DNA of 64,000 bases from Hymenochaete sp. R1 (taxonomy: Eukaryota > Basidiomycota > Agaricomycetes > Hymenochaetales > Hymenochaetaceae): the NCBI GenBank assembly GCA_019400425.1, contig JAFREE010000005.1:328384-392383 (forward strand). The letters are read 5' to 3'. The position numbers were made by a program, and so were the translations under genes. Below, in pieces: positions 20,913-33,408 of this stretch (position 1 is the stretch's first letter; the number at the start of each line of letters is the position of its first letter). The notes below the pieces were generated by a model that saw only the letters and a program-made list of their open reading frames with translations, was not told the DNA's origin and did no database searches.

Positions 20913-23193
20913 ATTAAAACCATACACGAGAGCGTCCAAAGTAGTCTTTCGCATACATCCTCATGGACGAACGAGCGGACACGAAAATGAAGGATCACAT
21001 ATCAACGCCCTCTCCCTTCGTAATGAACAGCAAATCTCAGTATCTAGGGATGAAGAGTTCGAATGCTCGGGTATCGGCGTTCTACATTCCCTACTCACTC
21101 TGTGCACATAAAACCAATTCTTTCCTTCGGGACATCGGATGGCGGCAGGGTTATCTCCCCGCCTCTCTATTTTGATCTCTCGTGTGTCCTCATCTTCTAG
21201 TTCTTTTGCACCTTCCCCGGAAACGCCACGATGGATTTTGAACGGGGTTTATGACGGTGTAGGGGATGGTATCGATCGAGCGCTTATGGTCGTATCTTAA
21301 CTGTACTACTACATGTGTATATAACGTCATGTACTACCACTGGAACATGGACTTTCGTACCATACATCATGATGTACTGTTATTATGATAATACCAAGAG
21401 GTTGTCCTTAGCAAACACAAGGACTTATAGTTCTTTACTTTTTCTACTGTGCGCAGAGTTGGACCGCTTGCTCCTTACAATTCATCTTTCATCCCGATCT
21501 CGGTCACCAAGTCCATACAATCTTAAACGAATTCACACAATTCCATATTGTACTCATTTATCTTTCGTTCGTATTCGTATTTCGTATTCATGTACAACAG
21601 ATTCATTTCTTCTTTTACTTTCACTTTCACCATCAAATCCTCCCCTTCATACCGACGTTCCCCCTTCCGCGTTCCGATCCGAGTCCTCCAAAGAAAATAA
21701 GAAACGGGACCGAGAATCGAGCCGAACAGGGAGAGAGAAAAGAATGCGATCCAAAGAATTAAGACAGGGGAGGTCGAACGTCGAAAACACATTAGCAACT
21801 TGAAGGTCGTAGAAAGGAGCGTAAATACGGACGAGCGAAAAGCAAATGTGCATTAAAACCGTACCCGTCATCAAAAGAGAGGGAGAAGGAAAGGGGAGAA
21901 GTAATAGTCGATCTCGTGAACGTATAAAGGCAAAAACCCATAGCGTAGCGTAACATAAACATAAACCGTAGCATATCATTAAACGTCAGAAAGGGAACGA
22001 ATAAAGAGGAAAGGGACGGCAGCCGGGGGATGGAGAAAGGGAAGGAAATAGACCGAGACGACATTGTACAAGTACAGATGTAGGAATACACATTAAACGC
22101 CGATAATCGTCGCCTTTTCTTTTTCTTTCATCGACTTTTGAGTCTTCGACAGAATCTGCGTGTTGTGTATTGCGGACGTTGGACCCAGAAAATGATGCAG
22201 GGGAGGGGGAAGTGAGTGAGATGAGGATGGGATGGACTGACAGATTATAAATTATCGGACGAAAGGAGAAACGAGTGGTCTCGAGGACTTAAACTGAGCG
22301 GCCGCACGACGACACAAGGCGAAGAGGAATCGGTGGGGAAGTCAGAGTGCGAGCGGGACGAGAATAGATGTGGATGTCAGACAAAGGGGAAGGGATTAAA
22401 AAGCAAGGCGCGAAACTTCAAACTGAAAAGTTTTTTTTGTGAAGAAACGCAAACGAGAAACGGAGATGGTATAAGCAGGCACACGAAGACACGAAGACAA
22501 AACACAAGGGCACAAGCACACAGAGCTCGGATAGCAGCGACGACGAAAAAAAAAGTTAAGAAAAGGAATTGACTGACGGAGAAAGAAAGAGACGAGACAA
22601 AAGCAATCGCAAGAAAGAAAAGAGCAATAAACACGAAGGAAAACATATAAGACAAGGACTTGATTAGGATGAGGGGATGGATAATCGTCTAAGGGGAAGG
22701 GTTCGCGAGACGAGTAAAACTGAAAGACTTAAAAAAGAGGAAAAAGAGGAAACATAGTACATAACATAATGCATGGGAGAGGGTGAGGGAGAAAAAAAGA
22801 AGAAAAGAAAAGAGAAAAAGATAAGAAACAAATAGGAAATTCTGATTTTCTAATCACGAGACTTCATTCTTACTTCTTTAACTCAAAGCCAAAGCACTGG
22901 AGGGCGAAAGGCAAGAGGAAGTAGGGAATATTTTGCCGGCGCACAAGAGAACTACGTCGACCCGCGCCGCGCTCCTCATCACTCGACTCTCAACATAACA
23001 CATTGCGCTCGTCCCGTTACTCTCTTCTTCGGGGCAGGACGAGACAAAGCACTTTCTCTCATTTTTAATGCGGGACGCGAGAACCATCTGATCACAAAGG
23101 AACGTAAGTAACCAAAAAAAAGGAAAAGAAACCAACAGAAAAAAAAACTCACATCCTCCCAGTAATTCGCGCTCGGACACAATCGCAGTAAAC
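20913..23193. other. Intergenic, convergent 3' ends; purine-rich plus strand
   Basis: 2.3 kb between two convergent genes. From about 22300 to 22860 the plus strand is very rich in A and G, so the minus-strand transcript is pyrimidine-rich there. If the downstream gene continues past 23194, a further exon could lie at about 23088-22979. No other gene is supported. Confidence 0.4.
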
Positions 23194-26100
23194 TCACGGG
23201 CCAGGTCCATTCCTCGTCAGCGTTCCCGCACCAGCTCCGCCTCCCGGACTCCCAAACCTCTCATACTCATCCGCCCTCAAGAGCGCCTCCTCGAAGTCCT
23301 GCATCAGATCCATCACTCTCCGTTGGAACACCTCCTTTACCTCTGCCCTGCTCCTAAACTCACCCGCACGAACTCGGAGCCTCTCCTCTTTCGCGCGGTC
23401 AGCAGCGAGGTAGAACGACGATTGAGGCGTAGAGCTAGAAGAGTGGGGAACGAGCGACGTTGAGGTCGTGATGGTAGACGAGGACGACGTGAGGGAGTTC
23501 GAAGTAGTCGTCAGAGCGAGGGAATTGGTAGGCGGTGACATGGCCTCCCGACGTCCGTGTTTTGGTGCAGCCGGAGCTGAAGAATAAGTGCTAGTTGGCG
23601 GCACCCAGAACTTGGAGCCCTTCCCAGACGCTGCGCCACCATTCCGATCTTTCGACCCCAAGCCATTGCCATCGACCCCATCACCAAATGCAGCAAACGT
23701 CGAGTCAATCCCGACAGGCGGCAAACCCGCATTAGCAGACGACGCTGAAGAAGACGTCGCCGCCAACCGCCCATTCATGCCCCTGATCGTGCTTGGATCA
23801 AATCCGTTCCCATACCCATCATGCCTCGACATGGAACTCGACCTAGACGACGTCGCACTCGGACTCTTGCTCGATCCGCCTCCATTGGCACTCGGCGTTC
23901 TTCCATGATTCCGGTCCCGTTCCTTATCGCGCTCATTCGAATTGGGTTGCCAGAACATGTTGGCTTGCGTCGATGGTTGTTGGCCGATGACGACCGCAGC
24001 CGCAGCTTGCGTAAGCTTACTGTCCTTCTCCCTTTCGCGTTCCCTGAACCCGTGGCCATGACCATGGCCATGATGCGCAAACAACGAGTGCGCCTCTTTC
24101 GAATGCTGCTGCGCATAGGGATCCGTAGATGATGAAGATGCATTCCTCGAGATCGCGCGACTGCTGGTTTGAGATGTGGCCGCAGTAGACGTGAACCCAC
24201 CATTAGGAGACATCGGTGAGAACGGCGTGAAGGGCGACGTTACCGTCGAGCCAGACGTGCTCGGACTCATAATAGAAACAGAGATTGAGTTCGAAGCTGA
24301 AACTGGCGGTGCGGATGTGTTGGCACGCTGAGAATGCTGATTGCTGCTGTCGCTGCTAGGATTGGAATTGGAGGGGTGGTCTACCGAGGATGTCTTGGAA
24401 GACTCGTGTGCGTGCGGCTAGATATGCGAAAAATCGATGGAGATAAGGGAGAGGTGGAGGGGAATGGGGAAAAAGAAACGCGAGTCAGTGATCGGTTCTT
24501 TGCCTCGTGTCAAACGCGTTTTAAGCACAAATAGAAGTGAGAAGAAAGAGGGGATATAAAACAAAGGCGCTGGGTATCAAGATAACAAGAGAATATAGAA
24601 ACAAGGTATCCGCAACAACCATGCTCGAGCCATAGGAAACGGGCGAAAAGGAGATGTCTTTCCTGCTCAGTACACGGAGAAAATGCGGAAAGTAGGGGCT
24701 ATCTGCGCCCTGCGCAGCGAGGCAGGAACGCCAATAAAATGAATGAAATCGCAGCGCAAAGCATGCACATCTCATCATTAGACCCATCTTCCATCTGACG
24801 TAGGGGCGAGGGAGAGAGCAAACAACGCCATTCCCGTTACGCAGCTCAGTTCCACCCCACTGCCCCAATCAATCAATAAACACACACGCATCCTCCATCG
24901 AATCAGCGTGGTGTATTTGATTTCCACCGGACACCCCACGCAAGACAAGGCGTGCAAACTCATGCCCTCGAACATTGGTGCGTATGAACGTGAAAGCTGG
25001 ATGAGAGCATGCACGAGGCGTGAAGGGTGAAGAAGAGAAGAGGGGGAGTGGTCCGAGAGTAAGTCTCCTGACTTGCTCTGTTGACTGACGCGCAGCCCAG
25101 CCCAATAGCAGGAATCTGGACCCCCGCGTCAGACCCGCACTCATTAGTCGCCCGGGACGGAAGGGACGCAGCAATGACGCACTCCTTCCTCTCCCTCTCG
25201 ACGGCTCACACATCCCCCGATTGACGGGAGAAGGAGCATGTAACTTCAGGAAGTGTGAAACAGAAGAGGGAACAATAAAAAACAGCTCGTCGCAAATCGA
25301 AAAGAATAGAGAAAATGATAACGAAAGAAAGCAAGAGAAACCGTAATCTCACCTGCAGGGTAGCGTCACTACCAGCACCAATCCCGCCCTTCTCGGCCCC
25401 TCGAGTCGCTTCCACTTTTCCTGCAGAGCCCTCCGAAGACGACGACGAACTCGATTTGCCGTGCTGGCTCGCAACCGTCGACCCGGCACCAGCATTAGTA
25501 TTCACCTTGATCTTCTCGTTCGCTCCCGTCTTCCTTGCCGTTGGCGTGGCCAAATCCGAGTCGTCCTTGGCGCCGTCTTTGAATCTAGACTTGGGCGTCG
25601 GCGTCGTGGGCGTGAGCCCAGCCATCGTAATCCCCAACGCATTCTTCTTCTCGAACGCTGCCGGAGTCGACGATGAATGTGCAGTAGTAGGCGTCGCCGA
25701 ATCGTCCTTTGCGTGTCCCTTTCCATTCTTCACGTCTTCAAGCTCCTTCGCGGTGTTAAAATCATTTGCGCTCGAGAGCTGCATCTGGCTATGAATCGAC
25801 AACGGTCGCGGCCGTCTCTCCTTCACAGGCCCGTCTTTTTCCTTCTCAAACTTGCTTTCCTTCGTTGTTGGCGCCCCAGTCTGAGAAGAGGCGCTGACAC
25901 TAGAACCAGCAAGAGCCTCCTTCCCATTTCCATTCGCGTTCTGCGCGAGCGTATGCACGTGCCCAGAAGAGGGTGCCGGGCTCTGCATATGCGAAGGCTT
26001 CGGCGGGATCCAAAGTTTGTGGTTCTTCTCCTTTTCCCTCGCAGCAGCTGCGGCATCTCCGCTCCCTCCTCCAACTCCGCCTGCCGACCCGTCTTGCACA

Positions 26101-28702
26101 CCCTGTATTTGATTTGGGGTAACGGTGCTTTGCGTCGTGGTCGGTACGCTGGTATTGGAGGCGGGGTTCGAAGTCTGGTGTTGGTGTTGGTGTTGAATTT
26201 GAGTTTGAGCAAGCTGGTATGCCTGCGATGGAACCGAGACGGACGCAGGTTTGGCTACTGCAGTCTGGTGTTGCTGTTGTTGCGGCTTCCTAGCACCCGC
26301 ATTGACATTCACGTTCGTCCGCGCGGAAGGTCCCCCAGCACTCGATTTCGACTGCGCCTGAGACTGCGTCGGAAGCTGAGGTTGCTTGAAAAGCGGCTGC
26401 GTATGGGTATGGGGTTTCTGAGTTTGGATTTGACTCTGCGTGGGGGTCGGTCCTGATACCGAAGAAGACGCAGACGTAGTCGCAGTCGTGGACGATGCTG
26501 CGCCCCCACTCGACTTCTTTGCATGCACAGGGGCAGGAGCAGGAACAGCAGGCGGAGAAGTAACGACAGGGGCATTCGCTTTTCCGTTGTTGTTCGTGTT
26601 TGCGTTCCCGTTCGCCCCGTTCTTCACTCCTCCTGCAACACCACTTCCGGATGATGCCTCTGCGATGGCGGAGGCAGCCACTCCCCCGGAACCCTGCGAT
26701 CGTTGATGGGGTTCCGAAGCAGACTCGGACGCACTCGATCTCCCGAGTCCAGCCAGCAGTTCCGGCCTGGTCCCCACTTTTGGCGAAGTCGACACGCTCG
26801 ACACGCTCACACCCCTATCTTTCTCCTTTTCCTTCTCCCTTCCCGCTCCTGCTGCTGCCGCATCCTTCGCTTTGTTATCTTCTTTCACATCTTGTACTTG
26901 CTGAAGTTTTTCTCGCTTGTCTTTAGGCGACTCCTTGCTCATTTTTGCACTCGTGTTGGACGAAGAGGGAGCCATTGAAGATTCGGAACTGTTACTAGAA
27001 CTGAAGTTTGAGCTGGCACTAGGAATGTCGTTTGTCTTTGGGAGAGAGATGGTATGAGACGCAGTTGAGCGAGCGAATATAGAAGGGGGTGCGGAAGGCT
27101 TGTGTACGTGAGAGTCTTTCCCCTTGCTGTCCTTTTCTTCATGGGCGTGGTCTGCTGTTTATGGTCCGAATGACGTGTATGTAAACCCGAGCGCGTGTGC
27201 GCGTGCATGTATGCGATTCGAGTGAGGCGACGTAACGAGGTGAGATGAAAGCCGGAAGGCCGAGAACGGAGCGTGCAAAGAGACAGGCAAGTCAGCAATC
27301 AAAATCACAATCTTATCATCTAGTGAAAAAAAAAAACGGAGACAAAGCAATAAGCAGGGGGGAAAGCGAAGGAAAGGAAGTGACTGTATGCGCTGCTTTT
27401 TTCCTCAATCATACATGAAAAGTGGGGTAATTGGCCAAGGATGGATAAAGGAAAACTCAGCGCCGAGTAGGCGATAGAAAGCACCGCAGCAGGAATACAA
27501 ATTGAAAGATCGAGATGATTGAACACAAAACCCGAACACGCACCATTGCTCGTGCCCGCGGACGATTTATGATTCTGAGTTTGTCCTTGGACAACTCCGT
27601 GGTTATGTCCAAGACCGGTCTTACCGGGTGCAGGACCACGATGTGCTGTTTGCGCAGACGTCACCTTCGCTTTTGCGTTCGTCGCGCCAGCGTCATGGGA
27701 AAACGCAGGAATGGGACGCGACCCAGACGAACTTGATGATGAGCGCGGCGCTGATGACGAAATTCCAGTCGATGCTGATTGGCCAGATGGACGCTCATTC
27801 TCCTCTTCAGTCGACGACCCGTCCGAGTCTGATTCTGAGTCATCATCCTCGTCGCTTTCATCGGAGGACGATACGTCCGTGCGTGAGCCGGACCCTGAAG
27901 TATGATGATGCGCATGGTTGTGGTGGCCATGTTGGGTTGACTGGACTGAGTGTATATTGCTCACGGTCGCTGAGCGGCTGCGGGCATGGGCAATTGCGGG
28001 CGCAGACGGGGTTGGTGTTGGGGTGACTGAATGAGATGATGAAGCTGAGCCTGAACCTGAGCTTGAATTGGAACTGGTTGCAGGCATATGCGGTGCTGAT
28101 AAAGATGAACCAGTAGCTGAGTTGGAACCTGAGCCGGAAGATGAGGACGATGAAGTAGCAAGGGCGGAAATGAATGCTGAGCTGGACCCAGAGCCTGAAC
28201 CTGAACCTGAACTAGAGCTGGGACTAGGACCCGATGATGAAGGCACGCTAGGACCCGCGCTCGAGCCACTGGGACCCACTCCCATTCTCCCTCTCTGTTT
28301 AAGCTGCTTTGCTTCCATTACGACCTGCGCTTCGACTTGCCTCTCCATACTCTTCCCAATCTCCTCCATCTCTTCTAGAAATTTAACGAGCATCTCCTCC
28401 TTGACGCGATCTGACCGACCATCCGCCTCAAGTAGGAGGGTCTGTGCAGCCTGTTCCACAATTTCTTCAAAATGACCTGCACCTCGGATAGCGAGCTGGC
28501 GGCGGGCTGCAGCGACGACGCTGGTCGTAGCGGAGAAGGGTGTGGTACGGTCATAGTGAGAAGCAAAATCGCCCTCTTTGGGGAGAGCGATACTGAAAAG
28601 GTCGTTAGCGGGCGAGGGGTGCTGGGACGAAGAGGCAGAAGCGGGATTAGAAGACGAAGCCAGGGAAGGCTTGGACGATGAACTTTGTGGTGCTGGGGCC
28701 AT
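23194..28702 (-). CDS. Large Ser/Gly/Gln-rich disordered protein, unknown
   Basis: Three large exons: 28702-27544, 27151 (or 27154)-25353 and 24417-23194. They are separated by long introns of about 390 and 935 nt and join in frame to about 1393 aa. The only compact parts are an N-terminal helical segment (about residues 35-120, with SVVAAARRQLAIRGAGHFEE and VKFLEEMEEIGKSMERQ) and a C-terminal helix (VKEVFQRRVMDLMQDFEEALLRADEYERF). Everything between is Ser, Gly, Asn, Gln and Thr low-complexity sequence, with His- and Asp-rich patches. Short Trp-Pro motifs recur: NMFWQPN, HKLWIPP and KFWVPP. The stop TGA lies inside a GTGAGT donor, so a further exon is possible. No known domain. The introns are far longer than elsewhere in the window, so unseen small exons cannot be excluded. 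Confidence 0.5.
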
Positions 28703-29366
28703 CGTTCGTGGTTCTGATTCGAAATTCTCTCTAGTTGGTGGGTGAGAACTTTTTTGGCGAGTGCGGTGGTAGGGCAAGGGTGAGGTGTTTGAGGGATGGG
28801 TGAGAAAGCCCTCTCGAGTCCGAACGAGCCAGAGACGGCTTTAATAGGAGAATATGAGCTGTGGATGAGCTGTACGGTTGATGTGCGGGAGAAGGGAAGA
28901 AAGGGCAGAGTGTGTGAGCAAAACGCGACAAGAGAGGGGGGAAAGTTGATGGTCCCCCAACGACGGAGAGTGACTCACCACAGCGCGTAGTAAGTAGAGA
29001 AGACACAAAAAGGAGATACGGCTGATGAGTCGTCAGGGACAGACAGGAGCTCCTTATATCGCGTGTCTTGTGAGATATAGGTTGGGCAGAGATAATCTGG
29101 TCAATTGGGTGAAGTTGTGGTCGGGTGGTTGATGTGAAAAGGTCGAGAGAGAGCAATAGATATGAATAAAAGGTGGCAGGGATATATAGTGCTATAAAAG
29201 ACACGAGAGAGAAGCAGAGAAACAGAGAGATGAAAGCACGCAGACGATGACGAGCGACGACGTGGACGACGTGGACGACGACGACGGAGGGTGGAGGAGG
29301 TGGTGGTAAGAAGGAGAGAGAGAGAGGAGAACCAGAGGTCCAACCAAATAAATTTCTTTAATTCGA

Positions 29367-29394
29367 TAATAAAATAAAATAAAATAAATAAAAA
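29367..29394. repeat. AAAAT-type microsatellite
   Basis: Imperfect tandem AATAAA/AAAAT units, directly visible. Confidence 0.7.
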
Positions 29395-31316
29395 CCGGTG
29401 GCCCTTCGCCCAAGGAAGTGGCTGTGAGTACCCGTGCTGCTGAATGCGTCCATGACCCAAATCCAGCATACACTCACCCACCGCCGCCCGCTGGTCTCCT
29501 GGTCTCTCCTACTAGTAGTAGTCCTCCCCAACTTCTCAATTCAATCTCCAGAAAGGGGCTCATCTGAACTGGCTCATCTCATCTCCCAATATTAATCTCG
29601 TAGGTATTAGCAGTATTATTATCACCTCTTTGACTCGACGACCGTGTAATCAAGTAATCAAGTAATAATGCTGCGCTCAGCTCAGCAACACCCATACCCA
29701 TTTCAGTCGAAATTGCTCAATGTCTCGCACTATCCGGAACCAAAAAATACGTGTAAGCGGGCCCGCTCTTGCTCCCGCTCCAGTAGAGTAGAGAGCAGCC
29801 ACCACCCTGACTAGTGAGACATCCACGGAACCAAACACACGCACAATCAGCTAGCTACTAAACTATCTCGATCCACTCCACCCTACTACCACTACCAGTG
29901 TCAGTGTCAGTGCTGCGCTGCACTGCTAAAATCGTTTCTATCAAAAGATACACGAGTCTAACGTTGTCGAAACACGCGCTACTGTCTCTCATCTCAGTTT
30001 ATACATCAACCTTCCATTGAGTATCCGACGCTAATATTAACTATAACTACTATAAGTTACACGCACACGTCTTGGTATGATACCAGATACGTCGTTCGAT
30101 AGCGGAATTCCGGTCTCATCTAAATGAACTACACGCGGTCCAGTCCACGTCTCTAGGCTGCCAGTGGCAGTTGCGTAGCCTGAGACCACCCCGAGTCATC
30201 TACATCTAAGACGAGACGAGACGGCGAGACGAATACAAGCTATTGAATAACAAAATACAACCCAAAACCGTCCGAATCAAGTCCGAACAAAGAACTCGAG
30301 TACTAGTTAAGCTTCGTTTTCGCCAGGCTGCCAGTGAGGGTCCGAGTCCTCGACTCCTCGGCACCGAATCCGAATCCGAAGCCCTCGACCCAATCCCAAT
30401 CCCGAAAGCTCGAGGCTGCGTGTGGCGCCGCACAGCCCAAGCATATATAAGCTAAGCTTAGGGTGCATCGTACCTAATCCCCTTCTCCTCCGAGTCCGAG
30501 TCCAAATCCGAGTCTCCGCATACAATAGTGCAAAGACGCCCGTCCTCGTCCTCGTTTCCATCATCCGGGTCGCAGTCACGGTCGAGCTTGAACTTGAAGT
30601 CAGGTTCCGACCCTATCGCACTCATGCTGTATTCAAGGTTGTCGGAGTCCACAATTAGTAAAACCCTTTATTCAATGCTTTAAAAAAGTGAGAATAATAT
30701 AATATTCGACTCGATCTTCACATGGCTTGGCGCTTGGCTATATCGGTATATCAACACATTCATTTAGACGCGCATACTACTGGTAGTAAGCGCCCGACGC
30801 CCGTCCCGCACTCTCTCCGGCAGTTTCCGCCCAGTGCAACGACTCCAATCTCCAGAGTCCCAAAGTCCCAGAATCCCAGAATCCCAGCGGGTCTCAAACT
30901 TGTAGTCTCCAAAGCTTTGTATGAACCCCAATACAAATTCAAAGTCAACATCCAGCCCCTTCTCTGAAATTTCCGTCCCACGACTGCCGACTGCCGACCA
31001 CCGTGGACCAACCTCAGTCCAAGTCGAACCTCCTGCCAGTGTGGCACCAAACATTAATATTGACACACGTAAAAAACTGTAGGCGCTCAATCCACCGACG
31101 GGCTCAGGCTTCGATACCAAAACCAGTACGAATACCAATACCAATGATTATCATCATCATGATAATAGTAATGATAAAGACCAGAACAGAACAGACCCAC
31201 TCCCCTCCCTCGTGTCCCACACAGTTCCCCAGTTCCCGAGTTCCCGAGTTCAAGTTCAAGTACACGTACCGAAGTCACTGACAATCAAGTTGAAAAGTAA
31301 AAGTGAAAAGGTCGAA

Positions 31317-31342
31317 GTACCAGTACCAGTACCAGTACCAGT
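31317..31342. repeat. (GTACCA)n microsatellite
   Basis: About four tandem copies of the hexamer, followed by the small dyad CCAGTGCCACTGG. Confidence 0.75.
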
Positions 31343-31715
31343 GCCACTGGACGTTAGGCGCCCGTGCCTAGTAGTAACAGCAAGAGTAAGACCCGCCTTA
31401 ATGCCGACTCGCATATCAATGATCAATGGTCAATGCTTAGACGCCCGCCGCACGACACTCCGTTTCCGAAGTCCGAAGTCCGAAATGCTAGTCCCTAAGA
31501 CTCCCTTGGGCCTTTAAGATAGGAGAAACCAAGAACTCACGTTTAGACGCACAGAGCAACGCAACGCAGCGCATCGCATCGCAAAAAAAGAAATGACGTT
31601 CGAGATCCAGAGACGAAAGAGATCATATCATATATCCCATCCCATACCGTATACCGTACCAAAAAAAAAAATCAGTACCGCCCCATACATACGTGCACGA
31701 CGCATGGGCCATATC

Positions 31716-31743
31716 AAAGAAAGTAAGAAAGAAAGAAAGAAGG
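31716..31743. repeat. (GAAA)n microsatellite
   Basis: Tandem GAAA units with one interruption, in a longer purine-rich strand. Confidence 0.7.
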
Positions 31744-33408
31744 CTTCGATGTGATGTATGCGATGCGATGTTATGATATTGAGTATTGTGTATTGGATGT
31801 TGTAAGTGAGGAACATGGGGGCTTGGAACTTGTAATTTGGGAGTGTACGGAGGATGTGAAGATGAGGGATGAGGGGGCGGTGAGATGAGGTGAGAAGCGG
31901 CGGGATTGAAAGAGACGGAGAGGGAGGGTAGTGGTAATAGAGCCATACACTCGAGATGGTACAGAAGCGAAAAGAAAGAAAGAAAGGCGAACAAAAAAAG
32001 ACGATCACCGACGAGATGGGATGAGACAGACACAATGAACAACGAGTAACCGAAACACCTTGCACGCACACGCGTTTAACATCCACATCAACACGAACAT
32101 CAACACGAACACGAAAAAAAGAAAAAGAAAAATCGATAAACGTGCTCCATCCAAACGGGGGCGTGGGACGTGGGACGCGTGTCGGTCGGAGGAGGGTCCC
32201 CGGCGTTCTACCCATCCACTCATCCACCCATGAAAAGAAACACAACACAACACAACGCAACGCAACGTCGAGCGAGTCCGGCTTGGCTTGTAGAATATGA
32301 CCGATCGAGATCGTCGAGCGCAGATGAAGGTGATACGGCGACGCGACAACATCCCACATTCCAAACCATTCCAGCGCCACGACGCTTTTTCCACGTGTAC
32401 TAGTACTGACCTGACCCGACCCACTTCGAGTGCCGTGGCCGTGCTATCTTTCGCCAGTCCACGCGCCGGCCAACCTCCATCCCCCTCGACCTGACGAAAA
32501 TGCGAAATGAAAAGGGGATGATGCAGTTTGTAGATTGTAGATTGAACGTGGCACGGAAGGGGAGGGAAGGGAAGGGAAAAGGGTGAAGTACAGGAGATGC
32601 CAGTGCGAACGGATGAAAGAAAAGGAGACTAAGGCATCCGCAGCACAAACGCGAAACGCTAAACACAAAAAAGGTTGAAGAAGGGGAAAAGAAAAGAAAG
32701 AAAAAAGAAAACATTAAATACGTGAACGAAAAGGCAGGAATGAACGGTTGGGGATGTATGGTCGTCGTGATACGATGATATGATATATGGTGTTGCAGAA
32801 AAGGCAAAAAGAAAGAAGAAAAGAAAAAGCAGAAAAGGGAAATATAGAAAAAAAAACAGAAATCATTGATCGGTGGGATTGGGATTGGGATATTGAATAT
32901 TGCTCGAAACATAGAATGGAGGAATATAACGAGAAACGAGATGAGACGAGAAGGAAAGAAAAAAGAGAAATGGTTGCAGGGGTTAAGTTGTGTGTGATTG
33001 TGATTGTGACTGATTGCATGGTATGTATGCGCCGATCGAGAAAGAAGACGACAGAAAGATAAAAGACCAGAGATGAGAGAGATGAGATGGAAGAAAGGGA
33101 CCAGAAATAAGAGGGAGGCGAGAACATGAATATGCACAATACGAGGATGAAGATGAGAAATGAAGAGAAAAGGGCAGGATGGTTGATGTTGAGGACTACA
33201 CAGAGTGGGCTTGCAGCAGCTGAGAGAAATAGAAAGAAGACGTCGACGGAAGATGTCATCCATCCATCTCGATCAATCGGAACCGAGTCCTGTAATACGC
33301 ACGGCCATTAATATCCTAACCCCACCCAAAGTCAGAACGAAACAACGCACAAAAACACATCCTTCGACGAGCGAGCCGAAGAAAATGAACGAGAAATGAA
33401 AAATGCAT

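Larger units (their letters stand above)
28703..33408. other. 4.7 kb gene-poor tract with simple repeats
   Basis: No ORF with coding character. From about 31700 to 33300 the plus strand is purine-rich with AAAG, GAGAT and GAAAG repeats. From 29500 to 31600 it is full of short recurring words: TCCGAGTC, TGCCAGTG, TACTAG and a (GTACCA) run. It lies upstream of the large minus-strand gene, so it is probably an unusually long promoter or 5' leader. Confidence 0.4.
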
